A DNA stretch of 64,000 bases from Aplectana chamaeleonis (GCA_029168955.1 JAPDOI010000271.1:276001-340000); one strand, 5' to 3'. Numbered from the stretch's first letter, positions 32,501 through 44,481 are shown. The notes: a model not told the origin generated them from the letters alone. Program-made: numbers and translations.

Positions 32501-35500
32501 TCCCTAAGCTGCTCGGACTCGTGTTGGACCCTTCGCTGAGGTTTCATAAGAACACTGAGCAGAAGCAAGCTGCAGTGAAAACAAGACTTAACGTCCTACG
32601 TGCTCTCGGCGGAACGTCCTGGGGGTGCAGTAAAGAAACGATCCTGACCACGTACAAGGCCATCGTACAGCCCGCCCTGGAGTATGCTGCACCAGTCTGG
32701 CAGCATATCGTGTCGGACACATCCTGGTCCAAGCTGCAGCGCATTCAAAATGGAGCATTGCGAATCGCAACAGGCTGTTCTAAAAGCTCTCCAGTAGAGC
32801 ACCTACACGCCGAGGCTCGCATCCTGCCAGTTAAGGACCATTGCCAACTCCATGCACAACAGCTGTACATAAACATCCTGAAGCAGCCGAATCATCCGTC
32901 GCGAAGACTATTAGACCCCGTCAGAGAGAGAAGTATAAGAAAGCCGTTTGCCGATGCTCCCACGAAAATCAATATACAGAGATGGACCAACGCACAACAA
33001 GAACGCCTCCGTCTCTTACGTGCTGAGCATACCCAATTCGTCAAGGATCACTTATGCAAGACCGCCGTAAACTCCATTCTCGGAGTCGTGCCGCCTGAGG
33101 TCAGCGAAACCGAGATGGAACTCGGTAGGCGTGCCAGGTGCACCCTTGCCTCGTTGCGCTGCGGGCACCCCCCATGCTTATGTCTTATTTACATAAGATC
33201 GATAGCAGCAGACCTGACGAGTGCCCGGATTGTGGTAATAAAGGGCATACTACTGCGCACCTTTTCAACTGCCCGATGAGACCGACATCGTTAACACCAG
33301 TAGATCTGTGGGAGAATCCGACGCTTGTGGCTCAGTTCCTCAATCTATGACAGGACCCTCTCTGTGGCTGCAGAAGAAGAAGAAGAAGAAGAAGGAATCG
33401 CAAAAATTCCGGACCAACAATGAAAATTTATTGAAGATATCCCAAGAATTCTCGATATTTTTAGTCACCCAAGGCAAGGATCGTAAAAATTGCTCAGGTT
33501 TTAGACACTTGATCCCGATCAGAGTCGAGCGATGTTGGAAATTTTCCAAAATGGGAGGTCGCCACCGAACTTCAAAAATTGGGGGGTCTCGATTCCGGAT
33601 TTATTCGATTCGTTTTTTTCGGTTTCAACTCAGATCCACCACAGAATGTTTCTTGCACAACCACGAGTGGATGAGACCTTTTTTTAAACCGGTCATTACG
33701 TTAATTGCCCGTCTAAATTGCAGTTTCCCAAATGTCGAAAAAATACTTCTTGGAGGTCTTCCAGTGTCATATGCAGTGCTCTTAAGGGCCGTGACTCAGC
33801 GGTTCGGTAAATCAAAGCCAGCAATGAAGTAGAAAAAAGCAAAGCCGCTTATGCAGGAGTGGAAAATAAAAAAAATCGCCCGTTGAAAAAAGTGATGTGA
33901 AAAGGCCGTTTTTTATGAGAAGCCTTTTCAACCTTAGTTTTATGAGAAGCCTTTTCAACCTTAGTTTTATGAGAAGCCTTTTCAACCTTAGTTTTCGCTT
34001 CTAGAAGGCGGCAGTCGAACAGAAGGTGCATCTAGTTATCAAAACTACTTAGCTGGATTTTTTCTAAAATTTTTTATTCGTGATTTTCTACCATGCGATC
34101 AGGTGGAAACCTCAAAAATCTCAGGGGAAATATTTTTTTGAAAAATCCAGCTAATGTAGTTTTTGATAACCATTTTGCAGATACATCTTCTGTTCGACTG
34201 CCGCTTTTTAAAAGTGAAAAGCAAGGCTGAAAGACCATTTGGAAAAAACCGCCTTTTCGCACCACTTTCTCCATGAGCGACTTTTTCTATTTCTTCTCTT
34301 TCCACAAGCAGCTTTGCTTTTTCTACTTCACAACTGGGTATATTTTACCGAACCGCTGAGTTACGGCTCTTAGGAGCACTGCATATGACACTGGAAGGCC
34401 CTCAAAGACCATTTTTCGTTATCTGGGCAATTGCAATTTTGACGAGCAAATCTTTAGCAAAGTGAGCGGGTCTACCTGGAATTCAGCAGAGCCATTGTTA
34501 GGGAGGGTGTCGCAAAGCTTTGCCACCAATGTAGGGGGTCGCACAATTAACGCATTTTTTCCAACGGGTTGGCTGACCGTGATCCTGACTACTGAACGAA
34601 TTTTCGGAGTCTAGCAGTTTCAGAAATCAAATATGAACTGAATGAACTCAAAGAATTTTTCGAATGATTTTTTTTATTCAAAAAATTCACGAACTTTTCC
34701 ATATTCACAAAATGAAAAATTTCAAGGGCGTTTCGATGAAAATTAACCACACATTAACCTCCGCTTCGGAGGCATTAAATGATAAACTACGGCTTTTACT
34801 GCTTCAAAAACGAACTTTTAGATTGACATAGACCATCGAAAAATTTTACAAATATTACATGTCCTAGTTTTCTGGAGAAGTATACGATTGGCAATCTGTC
34901 GCACGCCTCCAGTAATAATCTAAAAAACTCAAACCTTCCGTAGTGTTTCTGAATCCTTGAAGTTGAGGCTAAATCAGGGTAAGGCATGGCGCCGTGATCG
35001 GTACGCGAGTGGTGCGACCCCCCTTCCTGATTTGGAAACTTTTGCGGCCCCTCAGGTCTGGCGTGAGAATGGTCTTCAAACTGATGGAAAACTTATCGCC
35101 TGTAGACGATTTTTGGTCGAATTATTATTATTTTTCAAACTCAAGCTAATTTTGGATGCTCTTTGAGATATAGTTCTATCCTATCCATTTTTACACATTT
35201 TTGCACTACTGAATATCCACTGGTGATAATTTTATTCTATCTTTGTGAAATTGCCCTCTGCTAAATATTAACTGTGTTTTCACGGTGGCAGGTTGGGGCT
35301 GCGGTCCTCCCTTTCTCCGGCGTCCAAAGGCTGCGCCTCCCCCCTCTTTAATCATTACAGCTTGAGGCTCACCCTGCCTGGATGGTCTGAACTCGCGATA
35401 TCATGAAACAAAACGAGAAAAAAAGTAAGTACAAGATCATACCTGATTAATAATATATGAGTAGATGACTTCTCTGTTCTTCTTAGAGCCGCACTTAATC

Positions 35501-38500
35501 TTAATGGCTTCCAAGAATCTTACACACAAGGCAAGATCATTCACTCTACGACAAGCGCGCAGACCGGCTTCAACAACCTAAATATGTGGATATGACCAAA
35601 GTATGCAAGATACAAACAATATAAAAAACATAGATTGGGAGAAAAAGAATAGAACAGCATACAACGAAAATAACAATATACCTTGGGATCAGGAATTACG
35701 TCGTAGTCATGCAGCTCGGTGAGCGCTGAAACACTCAAAAATAAGAATGAGTAACGCCAGATATATCGAAAATCACGCAGTGCGGTGCAAAATTATAGGT
35801 CCATACTAATGTTCGCATTCAAGAGACCGAACTCAAAACTTCGGATTACTAGAACAGTACCAGTGGATTCAGGAAAGCTGAAAACTCTTGTAGACAGTGT
35901 TTCAGAAAAATTGGTTTATTGGTTAGAAAGTACTGCTTGTTTTGGAAAAAAGTGTTCTCCTTAAAGGCACAGTCCAAGCTCGGGCACAAAATCTGATATT
36001 TACACGTAGTTGTGAAGTAGACCCACCCTGTGTAGCACCTGCCAAGTGCGAGCTCTCAATTCCTCCGAACAAGCGAAATATAGGAGGAAGCCACCCTGGG
36101 GCGCCAACAGCCGGAAGCCACTTTGGCACGCCCCTTTTACGATCTTTCGAGCTCAACAGTGGCGATATGAGAGACGATTTCCGATCAATATCCCCGTTCT
36201 TCCCTTCATTCTTAGCCTCTCTATCCATTCAGGACGGCTCGCATGCATCGGTCGCAAATGAAGGAAGTTACAAGCCACGGACAACTCGTCCAACATGCTT
36301 CCGTAGCTAAATTTTTGAGGGGCCGTAACTCCGTTCGTAGAGGGTTTTGTACGTTTTAAGAGACATTATTGGAATCAGCATGGGGCCGTTTTCAATATAC
36401 CCAGAAAAACAGAAAACCGATTTCGAGGTTGGACTGTGCCTTTAAGCGGTGCAAAATTATAGGTCCACCCCAAACTTTTTTACTTCCACGAACTTTCCCA
36501 TTTCAGGTTAGGTATAAGTTTGTCACCTGGAGACATAGAAGCATTTTCTATAATTGTTCCAAGTGATGCTGAGGAGGATGAAGATTTCTACTCCTGAGCA
36601 GGCTCAATTAACGCCCTGCATGAAGCAGGTACCCCTAACAGAGGATTGCGTCGCAACTGGGAAGATCTTTCAACTGTATCAATGGATACTTGAAGAATCC
36701 GGTGCAATGCAACAAGAAGAAACGAGCTGGTAGCCCGAGAAAGCTCTCGAGGAGGGAACAGATGCATATTGCTCGCGAAGCATCAAACAGCATGCAGTCC
36801 GTGAACGAAATCCGAGGAAGTTTGGATATTCCGCTCTCAAAATTGGTAATGCTCGGGTCTCTTCACCACTGTCCGCAAATCACCCGTGAGGTTATGACAC
36901 CTGCATCCCGCTTAACATCCCTTAACAAGTCCGCGAGGATGCGTTTTGCTTGTACCAACATGGCCACAAAATAGAAGGAGGTACACTTCATCTACGCAAT
37001 CGCGTTCAGTCCGCAAAGTGCACGCTGATTGCGAAAGCGTGTTACGGCGCGGTTGCGAGGGTCCTCAGACACGGATGTCGGATCACCCGAGCGTTTTGTT
37101 TTATTTTTCGCTGTGGCGCGGAAAGAGAAAAACCGCACGGGTAATCCGACATCCCTGTCTGATCCTCGCAACCGCGCCGCAACACGCTTTCGCACTCAGC
37201 GTGCACTTTGCGGACTGTACGCGATTGCGTAGATGAACTGTAGGTCGTCTCGAGAAGTTTATAAAGTTACTACTTCTGCATTCCAGATCGTATTTTCTGA
37301 CGAGAAAAAAATGGAATTTGGACGGCCCCGATGGTAGAACCCGCTGCTTGATCTGCGGAAAGAAAAACGATTATTCTCGAAGCTCCATTTTGGAGGCGGC
37401 AGTCTGATGGTCTGGGCTGCTTTCTGTGATGACGGACATGTTGCACTTGACTTCGTTTCGTGTAGGATGAACAGCCCGGATTACCAAAAGGTGCTTCGTG
37501 ACCATCTACTGCCATATCTCACAAGAGATCGACGGCTGGATCTTGTTTTTTAACATGACAACGGATCAATCCACACGTCGCAATCAACATCTGCATGGCT
37601 AGAAGCGCACAGAGTGACCGCTATGGAATGGCCAGCATGTTCTCCGATCTGAATCCAATGCAGAACTTATGGGGAAATCTTGTGCGGAAAGTGTGACACC
37701 ACCTTTTCCTCGATTTCTGATCTCGAGGTTGTCTTTCTAGATGCATGGGAGAGTTTAAACCAAACAGTGATCGATGATCTTGTTAAAAGTTACTTAATAG
37801 GATTTTTGATGTTTGTGTAAATAAAGGAGGCGCCATTGACTATTGGATGTATTTTATTTGCTGTTAAAGTCTGAATAAATGATTATTTTGACAGATGGAC
37901 CTATACATTTGCAACGCTTAAACGCACAGTCCAACCTCGGGGGTACTTTTGATATTATGGTGTGACCGCCGTGTATAGTAATCCTGCCAAGCGCCAAAAC
38001 TCGACTCGCTCGAATAAAGGAGAAAAAGTCGACCACGCCCCCAGAGAAGAAAAAAATGGGTAACGCCCACCAACGAGTTCTCGACCTCAATAAGAGCCAA
38101 AGCTGCGGCGAATTTTCGTCATAACCTATGTTCTTCCATTTGTTATGGGTCCAGCTTTATAGTTCAACCTACTACAGTGGGATGGTTGCGAATGACTTGA
38201 AAATATAGGACCGAGACAACTCGTCCGCGAAATTCTCGGCCTGCGAATTTACGATCTCCGAGCAGCTATAACTCCGTTCATAGTGGGTTCTGAGTGATTT
38301 TAAAGACATCATTGTGATCAGCGTAAATTCTCTCCGAACTGAGCAGAAAATCTCAACAGCGATTCTGAGGTTGGACTGTGCCTTTGAAATGGGCACTTCT
38401 CCCAAAACAAGCAGTACCTCTTAACCAATGAACTGATGGTTCTGGAACATTGGCTCTTAAATGCGAAAATTAGGGTGAACCTATAATTTTGCACCGCACC

Positions 38501-41500
38501 ATATACGACCTATGGGATTTTACGTTGATAGCAAGATGTACTTCCGCAGGAATTCGAAAGTTAAATTCTGTGAAGATTTTCGAATATAAACCAACATTGC
38601 TGAACAATATACGGTGCAAGAGACAACAAAAATTGTTTTCGATCCAATTAATGAACTCTATAAACTTCAAGGAAAGAATCCTTGAAAAAAAAAGGTAAAA
38701 TGTGTGCTGAACTGCCAAGAAAAAACGGTACTGGAATAGAACTCTTGCTGGAAGTTAATTCCCCTCCCACTTTCTCCTTGTTGTCCGATCACGTCAGCCT
38801 TTAACGCGCCTACAATAGGTCAACGGAGAAAAATCGGCGGGTAATCTCCTCCGGCAAGAGATCTACATGAGAGCCGAAAAACCCAACCTTTCCTCACTTC
38901 CCAGCCGTCGATCTCCGGCCGACTGAGGTAATCGATGAAGTGTTTGTCGAATTCTGAAAATCGCAAAGTTGCATGTGGGAGAAAAATACATTAAAACAGC
39001 ACGTGACGCATTTAATTAAAAACTCTCATTGACCAATTCTGTTAGACATAAAATCGTAAGCATGAATCAGGCCCAATAAATGCAAATATCACTGAAACGA
39101 TTCCCTTCCAATCAAATTTCTAATGGGGAGGGAATATTGGCCTAAGGGTCCAATGGGGTTGAGGAATTTCTCAACGGTGTGGGGAATGGGAGGGGTCGCA
39201 AAAATTTTGGCCCGACATTGAAAACTTCTGGATGTGATTGAAAGTTGAGAATAATGGTTATTGAACACCATAGGGTATCCTCCGTTTCCAAGTGTGATTT
39301 ATTTCCGTTCATCGCGTGCGTCTGCGCGCGTACGCTGTGTCTCCTTCTCCCCACACTTTCTCGCTGTCTCTACCCTCGCTCCGCACAAGCGAGCGAGGGA
39401 ACAGAGGAAATCAGGCTCGGAGCCAGAGGATGCCTTTTCAGCACTCTATGCAGTGCTTCTCTGGGCCAAATTCCGGTCCGTAATTGCGTCTCGACATGCT
39501 TTGCGGCCGCGCGCGCTCGAGTCAGTCGAGTTTTACGCGCCAAAGCCGACTCGATGTGGGTTTTTTATAGTTTTCTCCGATTTTTTTAGTTTCCAGTTTC
39601 CAAAGCCCGACTAGAGTCAGCAGATCGGCGGCTGCGGCGCTGGAAACTACTCGAAAGCGCGCGGCGGCAAAGCGTGCCGAGACGCAAGTGCGTACCGGAA
39701 TTTGGCCCAGAAAAGCACAGTACTCCATTTCTTTTTTGAAAATAGTGCCCAAAATTACACCTCGGGGGGATCGCAACAATTTCGATTTCTGAAAAAAAAG
39801 TTTGAGGACCGGAGGGGGGGGGGGGGCCGCTCATATTTCGGAAAATTACACAACACCCGCTTGACCTTTTGTGGCCTCCCAGAATTCAGAAAAGATCGCT
39901 AAACGTGGCCAAACAAGTCGAATAATGCGAACCGAACAGGGTTCGGCGCGGGCTGTGGCGGTCCGCAGGGGTCTGAGCTTACGGAGGGTGGAGAGGGTCT
40001 GAGCTCTGCCTGGGGCACAAATGAACCATTCTGAGTGGGTGTATGCACTGTTTTGCGTAAGTTTTTCACTAAAAATTTGATTATAACTTTCTATTCACAT
40101 GAAATGTTGTATAGCTGAGCTGTTTTCGTAAAAGTTTTCCCTATAGATAAGGTCCTCCTAAGAACCCCGTTCCTGGGCAGAGGTATGAGGGAATCGCTTA
40201 AAATTTGACCAATTCACGCTGGAGGGGGGGGGCTGAATAAAACTTCGCCCTCTCCACACCTCGTGCAGTACCCTCGGACCGAAACGTACTATAGCCTTTC
40301 AAAAAAAAAACGAAAACGGGCTCCAACTGACGAATCCTGGGCGAAAAGCCTCTGGGTCAAGCTGGGCTTTGCGTAATTTTTCAAAACCGGAGCGACCCCC
40401 ACCACCATAATTTTTTTCCAAAATTTTCGCGATTCCTCCTTCGAGGTGCGAGTTCTGGGCAGTTTATATTTGATTACTGAAACTGTCAGAAGCCGAAAAA
40501 TTGTTCAGTAGTCGGGCACAAGCTTCTGAAACCTGAGAAAGGCTAAGATCCTTCCCTTTAGTGATCAAAAATATAGAGAATTTTCAGGATATCTTCACCA
40601 AATTTTCATTTTTGAAATCCCCCAGTAATCTTCATTTTCAGGTCACTAATTTTAAGCGACCCCCCTACACCCCCCATTGCGAAATTTCGCAACCCCGCTT
40701 GACCCTGTTGCGGTATTGGAAGTGTGCCAAGGCTGGGTCACCGATAAGATACGTCCTTATCTCTCCAACGTAAGTCACTGCAGAGGTCTAAACATCCGTT
40801 GTGGCTGCATATTCGTTTCAGATGAAAAATCCCACATAGGTAAGGCCGCAAGGTCAGGAGGCTATTGCCCAGCGGGAAAACGGTGAGGACGAAAAACTTG
40901 CCAAAAAATGGAAATTTGGAGGGGAACGTAAAAAAAGTTGAACAAAAAATGAAAATTTTGGGGGATGCATAGCATAGACCGTTTGATTGACACCTCCTCT
41001 AAGATTGACGTTTTTATACGAAAAAAAATGGTATCGATCAGGGTCAACCGGGGTTGCGAAATTTCGCAAAGGGGTGGGTGAAGATGCCCATTATTCGCCC
41101 CAGCCTACTGCGCGCTGCGCTTGCGTCGCGTGTCGACAAATCCCACTGGGGCGCGGCAGCAGCTCCCACATCTGACTCGAAAAGACTAGAATTATGGTTA
41201 GGGTGAGGAAATGGGTGCTAGGCTTTCTACAGAGGCATTTCCAGCTATCGATTTGGGGTTAAACAGGAACTAGACAACTCTGGTATGCCGGTCTGGATTT
41301 GTTTCATTTTATTTAGCAACGACGATGGTTTCAGAAATGCATCCTGATTTTAAAGACACATTTCACTTACTAGAACACTGGAGCCATGTCTCGATTGGGC
41401 GAGACGAGATCTCGATAAGCTGTGATTTTCTGCTCAGTATATGAGAATCCTTTGCACTTATGTGCAAGTCCTCTTGTCTATGGACCAATTAATATCATTT

Positions 41501-43458
41501 ATATTTTCGACTTACACATCAGTCTATTCTTCTCAAGTCTTCTCAAGATGTTTGTCATGTATAAATTAGCGTATTAGATCCAAAAAAGCCTAATTATGGC
41601 TCGAATCGTTGTGGAGGCTCACGCCATGCAGAACCTTTTGAACGAACTCACTAAGAAATGACAACGCTGTACTTGTCGGCAACGCCTTTTCTAACGAAAT
41701 TTATACCGGCTATTGTTCTTACGATGACATTTTCAAATCCATTTTCGGAACTGCTGAATACTTCTCTAAACCGGGTCATAGGGATTCTCTAAGTTAAGCG
41801 CTAAAGCAGGGGTGAGTATTCACCAACCAGATCAATTTTTCTGAACATCCTAAAGATGTCATGATGCCCCCTCCCCTTGTGCCCGCAACTGAGGAAACCA
41901 GCCACATCTGATCTTATTGGAAGTTCACTAACGGGTATAACTTTCGTTAGAAACGGCGTTTTGTCCAAATGTGCTTACTTAGTTAGATGAGCTCTAACTT
42001 TAGCTTCACTTTTTTCCGCGTTTTGGTCCTAAAAATTCAATTCTTTCCTAACACTCTCATCCGATGATAACTTTCTGATTTTTCAAGGATTCTCATATAT
42101 TTTGGTGATTGAATACAACATATAGCACGGTCCTTTCGAGCAATCAAAAGCTATGAATTTGTCATCAGCTCCTCGATGAACCGTCTCGGGCAGGGTCGGG
42201 CAATTCTGAATCATGGACTACGAAGCACGTATCGAGGCCCACTAATTTTTTTCGAAAATCAAAGAACGGAATTTTTATTAATGTTTTAAACATAAGAAAT
42301 AACCCACTACATGTTCGGTCAAGAATAATATCGCGACCACCAGAATTCAAAATGTGAAATATTCTAAATTCCTCCGAAACATAAAGGAGCAGAATATTCC
42401 GAATGTTATTTATAAGAGGTATTGTTTCGAAATTGTGGACATAATCTCCTGATCATGGGTTAAATGGTGTTAGCTCCAAATATTTGGAATTTCCTCATTT
42501 TCGTCTTTTCAAGTGACAATTTTGTGTATTGTGCCCTCTACTTGTTAATTAAATACTGCGTATTGTATTCCATAGCAGTATTCCTTCGCTATTCGTTACC
42601 TCGTGAACGAAGAGACCGGCTTAGTTGAATACCTAGTTGTTCGTGAGCGCGACCTAATGAAAAATGGCGCGCGCGACAAGCTAACCGCCGCGTTCTGCAC
42701 GTTTCGCCGCGCGCGCGGCAGTTTTCGTCGCGCAGTAGGCTGGGACGGATAATCAGGATCGTGGGTGAACGCAGAAATTTTGACCCGATAATGAAGGTTA
42801 GGGAAACCGCAAAAATTTCAAATTAAAAACCGAAATTTGGTTGAGATAATCAAAAATTCTCGATATTTTTGGTCACCAAAGGGAAGGATCGTACTAGTGC
42901 TCAGATTTTAACCGCTTGAGCCCGCCTACTGAACGAACTTTCGGCGTCTGACGGTTTTTTTAGTAATCGGATATATTGGTTTTTCGAAGCACCGGAACAT
43001 CCAAAAAACCTTATACACCGATTTCATAATATCAGGAAGTCAAATTATTCTGATTTTTATCGGCCGACCGTAGGAACAGATATTCGTATATTTGGGGCAC
43101 AAAAAGGGAACGCTTCATGGCCTCCCATACTTATTCAAAAATTCCCGTCCTTTGGTATTTTGAAAGTATTTGGGATGTCGATAATCATTCATTCGAAAAG
43201 AGACCTCGAAATTTGGAAAAAAACTTTCACCCAGAATCTTTATGAAGCCACCGAGTCAAAAAAATCTAATTGATCTTAAAAAGCCGATCGCACTCGAAAT
43301 CACAATAAAAAATAGGCCTGTTTATACTTACTCTCAGCGGGCCATTTCTCCATAATATCATCCTTGGCAGATAGGCTGTTTGTCGTCGAAATGGCTCGAA
43401 CTATCGTGCCACGAGAAAGGGTCACTCGAGCAATCGAGCGAACCAACTGTGAGGCCAT
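29583..43458 (-). CDS. cox-5A: Cytochrome c oxidase subunit 5A, mitochondrial
   Basis: Five minus-strand exons, in order of translation: 43458-43332, 38953-38888, 35725-35682, 35577-35443 and 29738-29583 (TGA), 175 residues, all phases consistent and all donors GT. COX5A is a nuclear-encoded matrix-side subunit of respiratory complex IV. The start MASQLVRSIARVTLSRGTIV is a basic, Ser-rich mitochondrial presequence. The mature part shows FDKHFIDYLSRPEIDGWEVR, ELHDYDVIPDPK, GLRACRRVNDLA and LDELGIPTPEDLGYDKP, the family's signature blocks. I chose the ATG at 43458 because ATTCAG, a likely trans-splice or 5'UTR acceptor, stands just before it. The protein continues about 27 residues past the point where mammalian COX5A ends, with a tryptophan-rich tail (DYWWEKKWWDILP). 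Introns of 4.4, 3.2 and 5.7 kb are swollen by transposons; the 5.7-kb one holds a LINE in the opposite sense. Confidence 0.95.
29967..30599 (+). pseudogene. LINE ORF, N-terminal part: 2A-like motif, PHD finger, start of endonuclease
   Basis: The open frame reads LAAALLKILLQRAGVERNPG followed by P, at 30048-30110; GVERNPGP fits the 2A consensus (D-V/I-E-x-N-P-G-P) except that Asp is Gly. Next comes a C4HC3-like finger (CATC, CFGC, WVHFFC, CIVC). Then FIVHINLNGLRAKLSELSLF and VIMVQETKLS, the N-terminal motifs of the AP endonuclease. No ATG opens this frame; the true start may be the ATG at 29827 in another frame, with a break in between. The frame is lost near 30570 inside the endonuclease. Confidence 0.8.
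30580..31960 (+). pseudogene. LINE ORF, middle part: endonuclease C-terminus and RT N-terminus
   Basis: In the third frame: VSAGDFNAHTFCSSLDSD (catalytic DFN), SSSPDISLVSSNLS and TTLSSDHIPVFVNI (catalytic SDH) complete the AP endonuclease. A linker with KAVGPDGLSPAVLKRLP and VARVIPLPKPGKSP begins the reverse transcriptase. The frame shifts by one base near 31820. Confidence 0.85.
31861..33350 (+). pseudogene. LINE ORF, C-terminal part: reverse transcriptase core and zinc finger
   Basis: VGVALDLTKAFDTVNLG, GVPQGGVLSPALFSLYI and VAYADDITIL (YADD at 32281-32292) are RT motifs A, B and C with the catalytic aspartates present. After a long thumb and linker, a C6 run in GGGCACCCCCCATG near 33170 shifts the frame, and the last segment carries CPDCGNKGHTTAHLFNCP and ends LVAQFLNL at 33350. 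The truncated copy at 13330-14420 has a different C run at this point. Confidence 0.9.
33373..33395. repeat. (GAA)n tail of the CR1-type LINE
   Basis: AGAAGAAGAAGAAGAAGAAG follows CTGTGGCTGC directly; the truncated copy has an impure version at the same place (14398 onward), so this is the element's own 3' repeat. Confidence 0.85.
33755..34400. repeat. Two-tier foldback element
   Basis: Outer arms 33755-33811 and 34344-34400 share TCATATGCAGTGCTC and CAGCGGTTCGGTAAA and their complements. Inner arms 34008-34062 and 34138-34203 share GTCGAACAGAAG and TTATCAAAACTAC and their complements. A 27-bp tandem repeat lies between the left arms. Confidence 0.8.
33911..33991. repeat. 27-bp tandem repeat, three perfect copies
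   Basis: Units at 33911, 33938 and 33965 each begin TTTTATGAGAAGCCTTTTCA and end ACCTTAG, with no visible differences, so the expansion is recent. Confidence 0.95.
35965..36441. repeat. TTAA-type MITE (AGGCACAGTCC tip), left copy
   Basis: TTAA on both sides, tips AGGCACAGTCCAAGCTCGG and GAGGTTGGACTGTGCCT, 477 bp. It shares internal blocks (GGACAACTCGTCCAACATGC) with 19644-20129 and 27259-27743. Confidence 0.85.
36446..37917 (+). pseudogene. Tc1/mariner-superfamily transposase remnant
   Basis: Bounded by GCGGTGCAAAATTATAGGTC and GACCTATACATTTGCAACGC. From 36690 the frame encodes a paired-type helix-turn-helix region (RKLSRREQMHIAREASNSMQ, VNEIRGSLDIPLSK). Near 37290 comes VFSDEKK followed, one base out of frame after an A7 run, by the WNLDGPDG catalytic block typical of Tc3-like transposases. 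Several stops follow, and a palindromic insertion occupies about 36970-37245. It is dead as a gene. Confidence 0.85.
36970..37245. repeat. Foldback insertion inside the Tc-type transposase
   Basis: TACACTTCATCTACGCAATC and CAGTCCGCAAAGTGCACGCT at the left pair with complements at the right (to about 37245); the arms are roughly 120 bp with GCGAAAGCGTGTTGCGGCGC-like sequence. Confidence 0.8.
37922..38393. repeat. TTAA-type MITE (ACGCACAGTCC tip), right copy
   Basis: TTAA on the left, TTGA on the right, tips ACGCACAGTCCAACCTCGG and GAGGTTGGACTGTGCCT, 472 bp; partner of the left copy across the transposase remnant. Confidence 0.8.
39450..39720. repeat. Foldback MITE in cox-5A intron 1
   Basis: CTGGGCCAAATTCCGGT near 39461 pairs with ACCGGAATTTGGCCCAG near 39693; the arms continue inward through GCGTCTCG/CGAGACGC and a CGACT-rich middle. 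Directly upstream (39300-39440) is a copy of the dispersed GCGTACGCTGCGTCTCC repeat. Confidence 0.75.
40677..41069. repeat. Inverted-repeat element in cox-5A intron 1
   Basis: TTGCGAAATTTCGCAACCCC (40677) pairs with its complement in 41039-41069; the arms are 31 bp with few mismatches, about 330 bp apart. Confidence 0.75.
41070..43331. other. Rest of cox-5A intron 1, no gene seen
   Basis: AT-rich sequence with a short CG-rich block near 42660-42735 (GCGCGCGCGACAAGC, CGCCGCGCGCGCGGC) and, at 42830-42960, a fragment related to 33480-33560 and 40455-40560. No ORF with coding character. Confidence 0.5.
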
Positions 43459-44287
43459 ACCTGAATTCATATGAGTCAGAGTAGGTTTGAAGCATGCAAA
43501 ATATAACACATGAATCACGGTGAAGCAAGTTAAAAAGAGATAAAACCTGAAATCACATAGAAACCTCGAAACAAAGAAATTTATTAATTATTTAAAATTC
43601 GCACATAGAGTTTTCAGTGAAAAACAGAAAATCAAGCATATTCGAGAAACATAGGCGCTTCTCATGATCACTTCTACCAGCTTCACAAAACTGAACAGAA
43701 GTTTTCATGATAGAAAAGCTTTAAAACAAATGAAACGTGAAAAATTCAACGGACCGCCCATTGCCGGGGCCGTACACCTTTGCACACTCTAGAATACGGT
43801 AGGTTGCGTGGCGTGTTGCCAACAGCGCGGAAAGGCGGCAAAATAAAATTTTTGAAATATATTATTTTACTAGTCGTTAAATTTAACTGCTTTTATCCAT
43901 CCTGTGCGCACATTTGCCATTCTAAAATCGGAATATGGAAGCCCCTGGAATAGTCTTTCATGCAATTAAGTCGCTATTTTTCTCACACTAATTTTCCCGT
44001 ATTTTAATAATGTTTTAATTGTTCAACCCTTTTTTCTACTTGTATGTCACAGAGCATCTTGCATTCAATGCTTCTTTTATGCAGCAAGCGGTCTTGCAGC
44101 GGAATGCAAGAATCATTGAAGTATTATTCCTGATGTCGAATCCTTTCTTTTGGCGATTATTTGTATCTGTCGTGACTAAAAAAAAAAGCTATGCTGTTTA
44201 TGCAAGGAATCAAAATTTCGGTGCATGAAACATGTACTGAAATCAAAAGGAATTGAGTATAAAAGTAAAATCAAGGTGAAAAGTTGG

Positions 44288-44481
44288 GGTGCTATCTTAG
44301 CGGGGAAGCCACTATGGCGCGATGCACTTGGCCACGCCTATTTTACTGTGCCGCACTGAACTTAAGCATCTACCGGGATTTTCCTTCCCTGCTAAAATCA
44401 GGGGAGTCGTTGCGGCACGAAAAAATGGGCGTGGCCAATCGTGATACCACAGTGCCTCCCCCCCCCCGCTGCGATAGCACC
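44288..44481. repeat. MITE of the GGTGCTATCGCAGC family, copy 2
   Basis: Ends GGTGCTATCTTAGCGGGG and CCCCCGCTGCGATAGCACC; subterminal blocks CACTTGGCCACGCCTATTTT and AAAATGGGCGTGGCCAA. Confidence 0.85.

Larger units (their letters stand above)
29820..33390 (+). mobile_element. CR1-type LINE, nearly full length, in cox-5A intron 4
   Basis: From about 29820 to the (GAA)n tail at 33373-33395. Order of parts: hydrophobic stretch, 2A-like NPGP, PHD-type finger, AP endonuclease, reverse transcriptase, and a C-terminal CPDC-H-H-C finger. This is the layout of CR1/L2-group non-LTR elements, which have no LTRs and end in a short repeat rather than poly(A). The 5' edge is uncertain; I see no target duplication. 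The coding region has about three single-base frame breaks (near 30570, 31820 and 33170), so the copy is damaged but young: a truncated relative at 13330-14420 is highly similar. Confidence 0.9.
35781..38498. mobile_element. Nested Tc-type / MITE composite in cox-5A intron 2
   Basis: Outer ends TGCGGTGCAAAATTATAGGT at 35781 and its complement ending at 38498. Inside, in order: a TTAA MITE (35965-36441), a Tc-type transposase remnant bounded by the same GCGGTGCAAAATTATAGG terminus (36446-37917), and a second TTAA MITE (37922-38393). The outermost about 180 bp of each side are also inverted repeats of each other, so the whole is symmetric. No TA target duplication is evident at either level. 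Confidence 0.75.

Noticed and set aside
33849..34031. Open frame with a KTKVEKASHKTK-type repeat on the minus strand
   Set aside because: It is just the translation of the 27-bp tandem repeat (a multiple of three) inside a foldback element.
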